A stretch of DNA of 64,000 nt from Simiduia sp. 21SJ11W-1 (GTDB lineage Bacteria; Pseudomonadota; Gammaproteobacteria; Pseudomonadales; Cellvibrionaceae): positions 558,001-622,000 of the forward strand of contig NZ_CP090959.1 in NCBI RefSeq assembly GCF_024138675.1. The letters are read 5' to 3'. A program made the position numbers and the translations under genes. The first letter of the stretch is position 1. The number at the start of each line of letters is the position of its first letter. The notes beneath the pieces were generated by a model. That model was given only the letters and a program-made list of their open reading frames with translations. It was not told where the DNA came from and ran no database searches. Below are positions 63,980-64,000 of this stretch, one piece after another.

Positions 63980-64000
63980 TTAGGCTGCGTGGCGGCCGTA
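63980..64000 (-). CDS. Last six codons of a leftward gene
   Basis: A TAA on the minus strand at 63982-63980 is preceded by codons for YGRHAA. The minus-strand terminator 25 bases downstream supports a real gene entering from the right. The product cannot be identified. Confidence 0.45.
   Translation of the reverse strand, partial: YGRHAA

Overview
The window looks like chromosome of a gammaproteobacterium of the Cellvibrio/Saccharophagus/Simiduia kind. This is inferred from moderately high GC, large TonB-dependent receptors, the block zapA / 6S RNA / fau beside ygfB-pepP-ubiH-ubiI, and hisBHAF as a separate unit. No species can be named from sequence alone. I see no rRNA, tRNA, phage, insertion sequence or CRISPR array.

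Positions 1-20749 hold the most notable region, a locus that appears devoted to harvesting and burning peptidoglycan. It has an exported transglutaminase-like protein (partial), an Oar-type TonB-dependent receptor, and a nine-gene rightward run: Tat-exported LD-carboxypeptidase, NhaC-family antiporter, VanX-type D-Ala-D-Ala dipeptidase lipoprotein, lysA, a NamZ/DUF1343 muramidase homologue, a NagX/HGSNAT-type membrane acetyltransferase, and glcD-glcE-glcF. A leftward run converges on it: sodium symporter (MurT-like), BadF-type amino-sugar kinase (MurK-like), anmK and murQ. A divergent RpiR/MurR-type regulator follows. MurQ releases D-lactate and GlcDEF can oxidise a D-2-hydroxyacid, so the locus could carry wall fragments from import to pyruvate. 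The receptor promoter and the transporter/regulator promoter share AT-rich half-sites, a candidate common operator.

Positions 20751-34600 are mixed: a yeast-type cytosine deaminase overlapping a solute-binding protein, a PilZ protein, an orphan TssB-TssC sheath-like fusion, hppD, a flavin reductase, an M19 dipeptidase, an Atm1-type ABC exporter, an AraC-family gene broken by a perfect 23-bp tandem duplication, rpiA, ilvA and a 45-residue membrane peptide.

Positions 34601-43781 hold a chemoreceptor, fau, 6S RNA, zapA, a ZapB-like coiled coil, and the ygfB-pepP-ubiH-ubiI operon. That operon continues into a PliI lysozyme inhibitor and a GNAT acetyltransferase, followed by an S4 RNA-binding protein and a short I78 inhibitor-like protein.

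Positions 43801-52680 contain an NtrY/NtrC-type two-component system with a hexapeptide acyltransferase, divergent from a MacAB-like transporter operon. The operon has a near-perfect sigma-54 promoter and two phased upstream dyads. Positions 52913-64000 carry an LprI/MliC-like lysozyme inhibitor, a methyltransferase, a glycosyltransferase/methyltransferase/alpha-barrel trio, a ZnuD-like zinc receptor with a small partner, a STAS protein, hisBHAF, and the last codons of a leftward gene.
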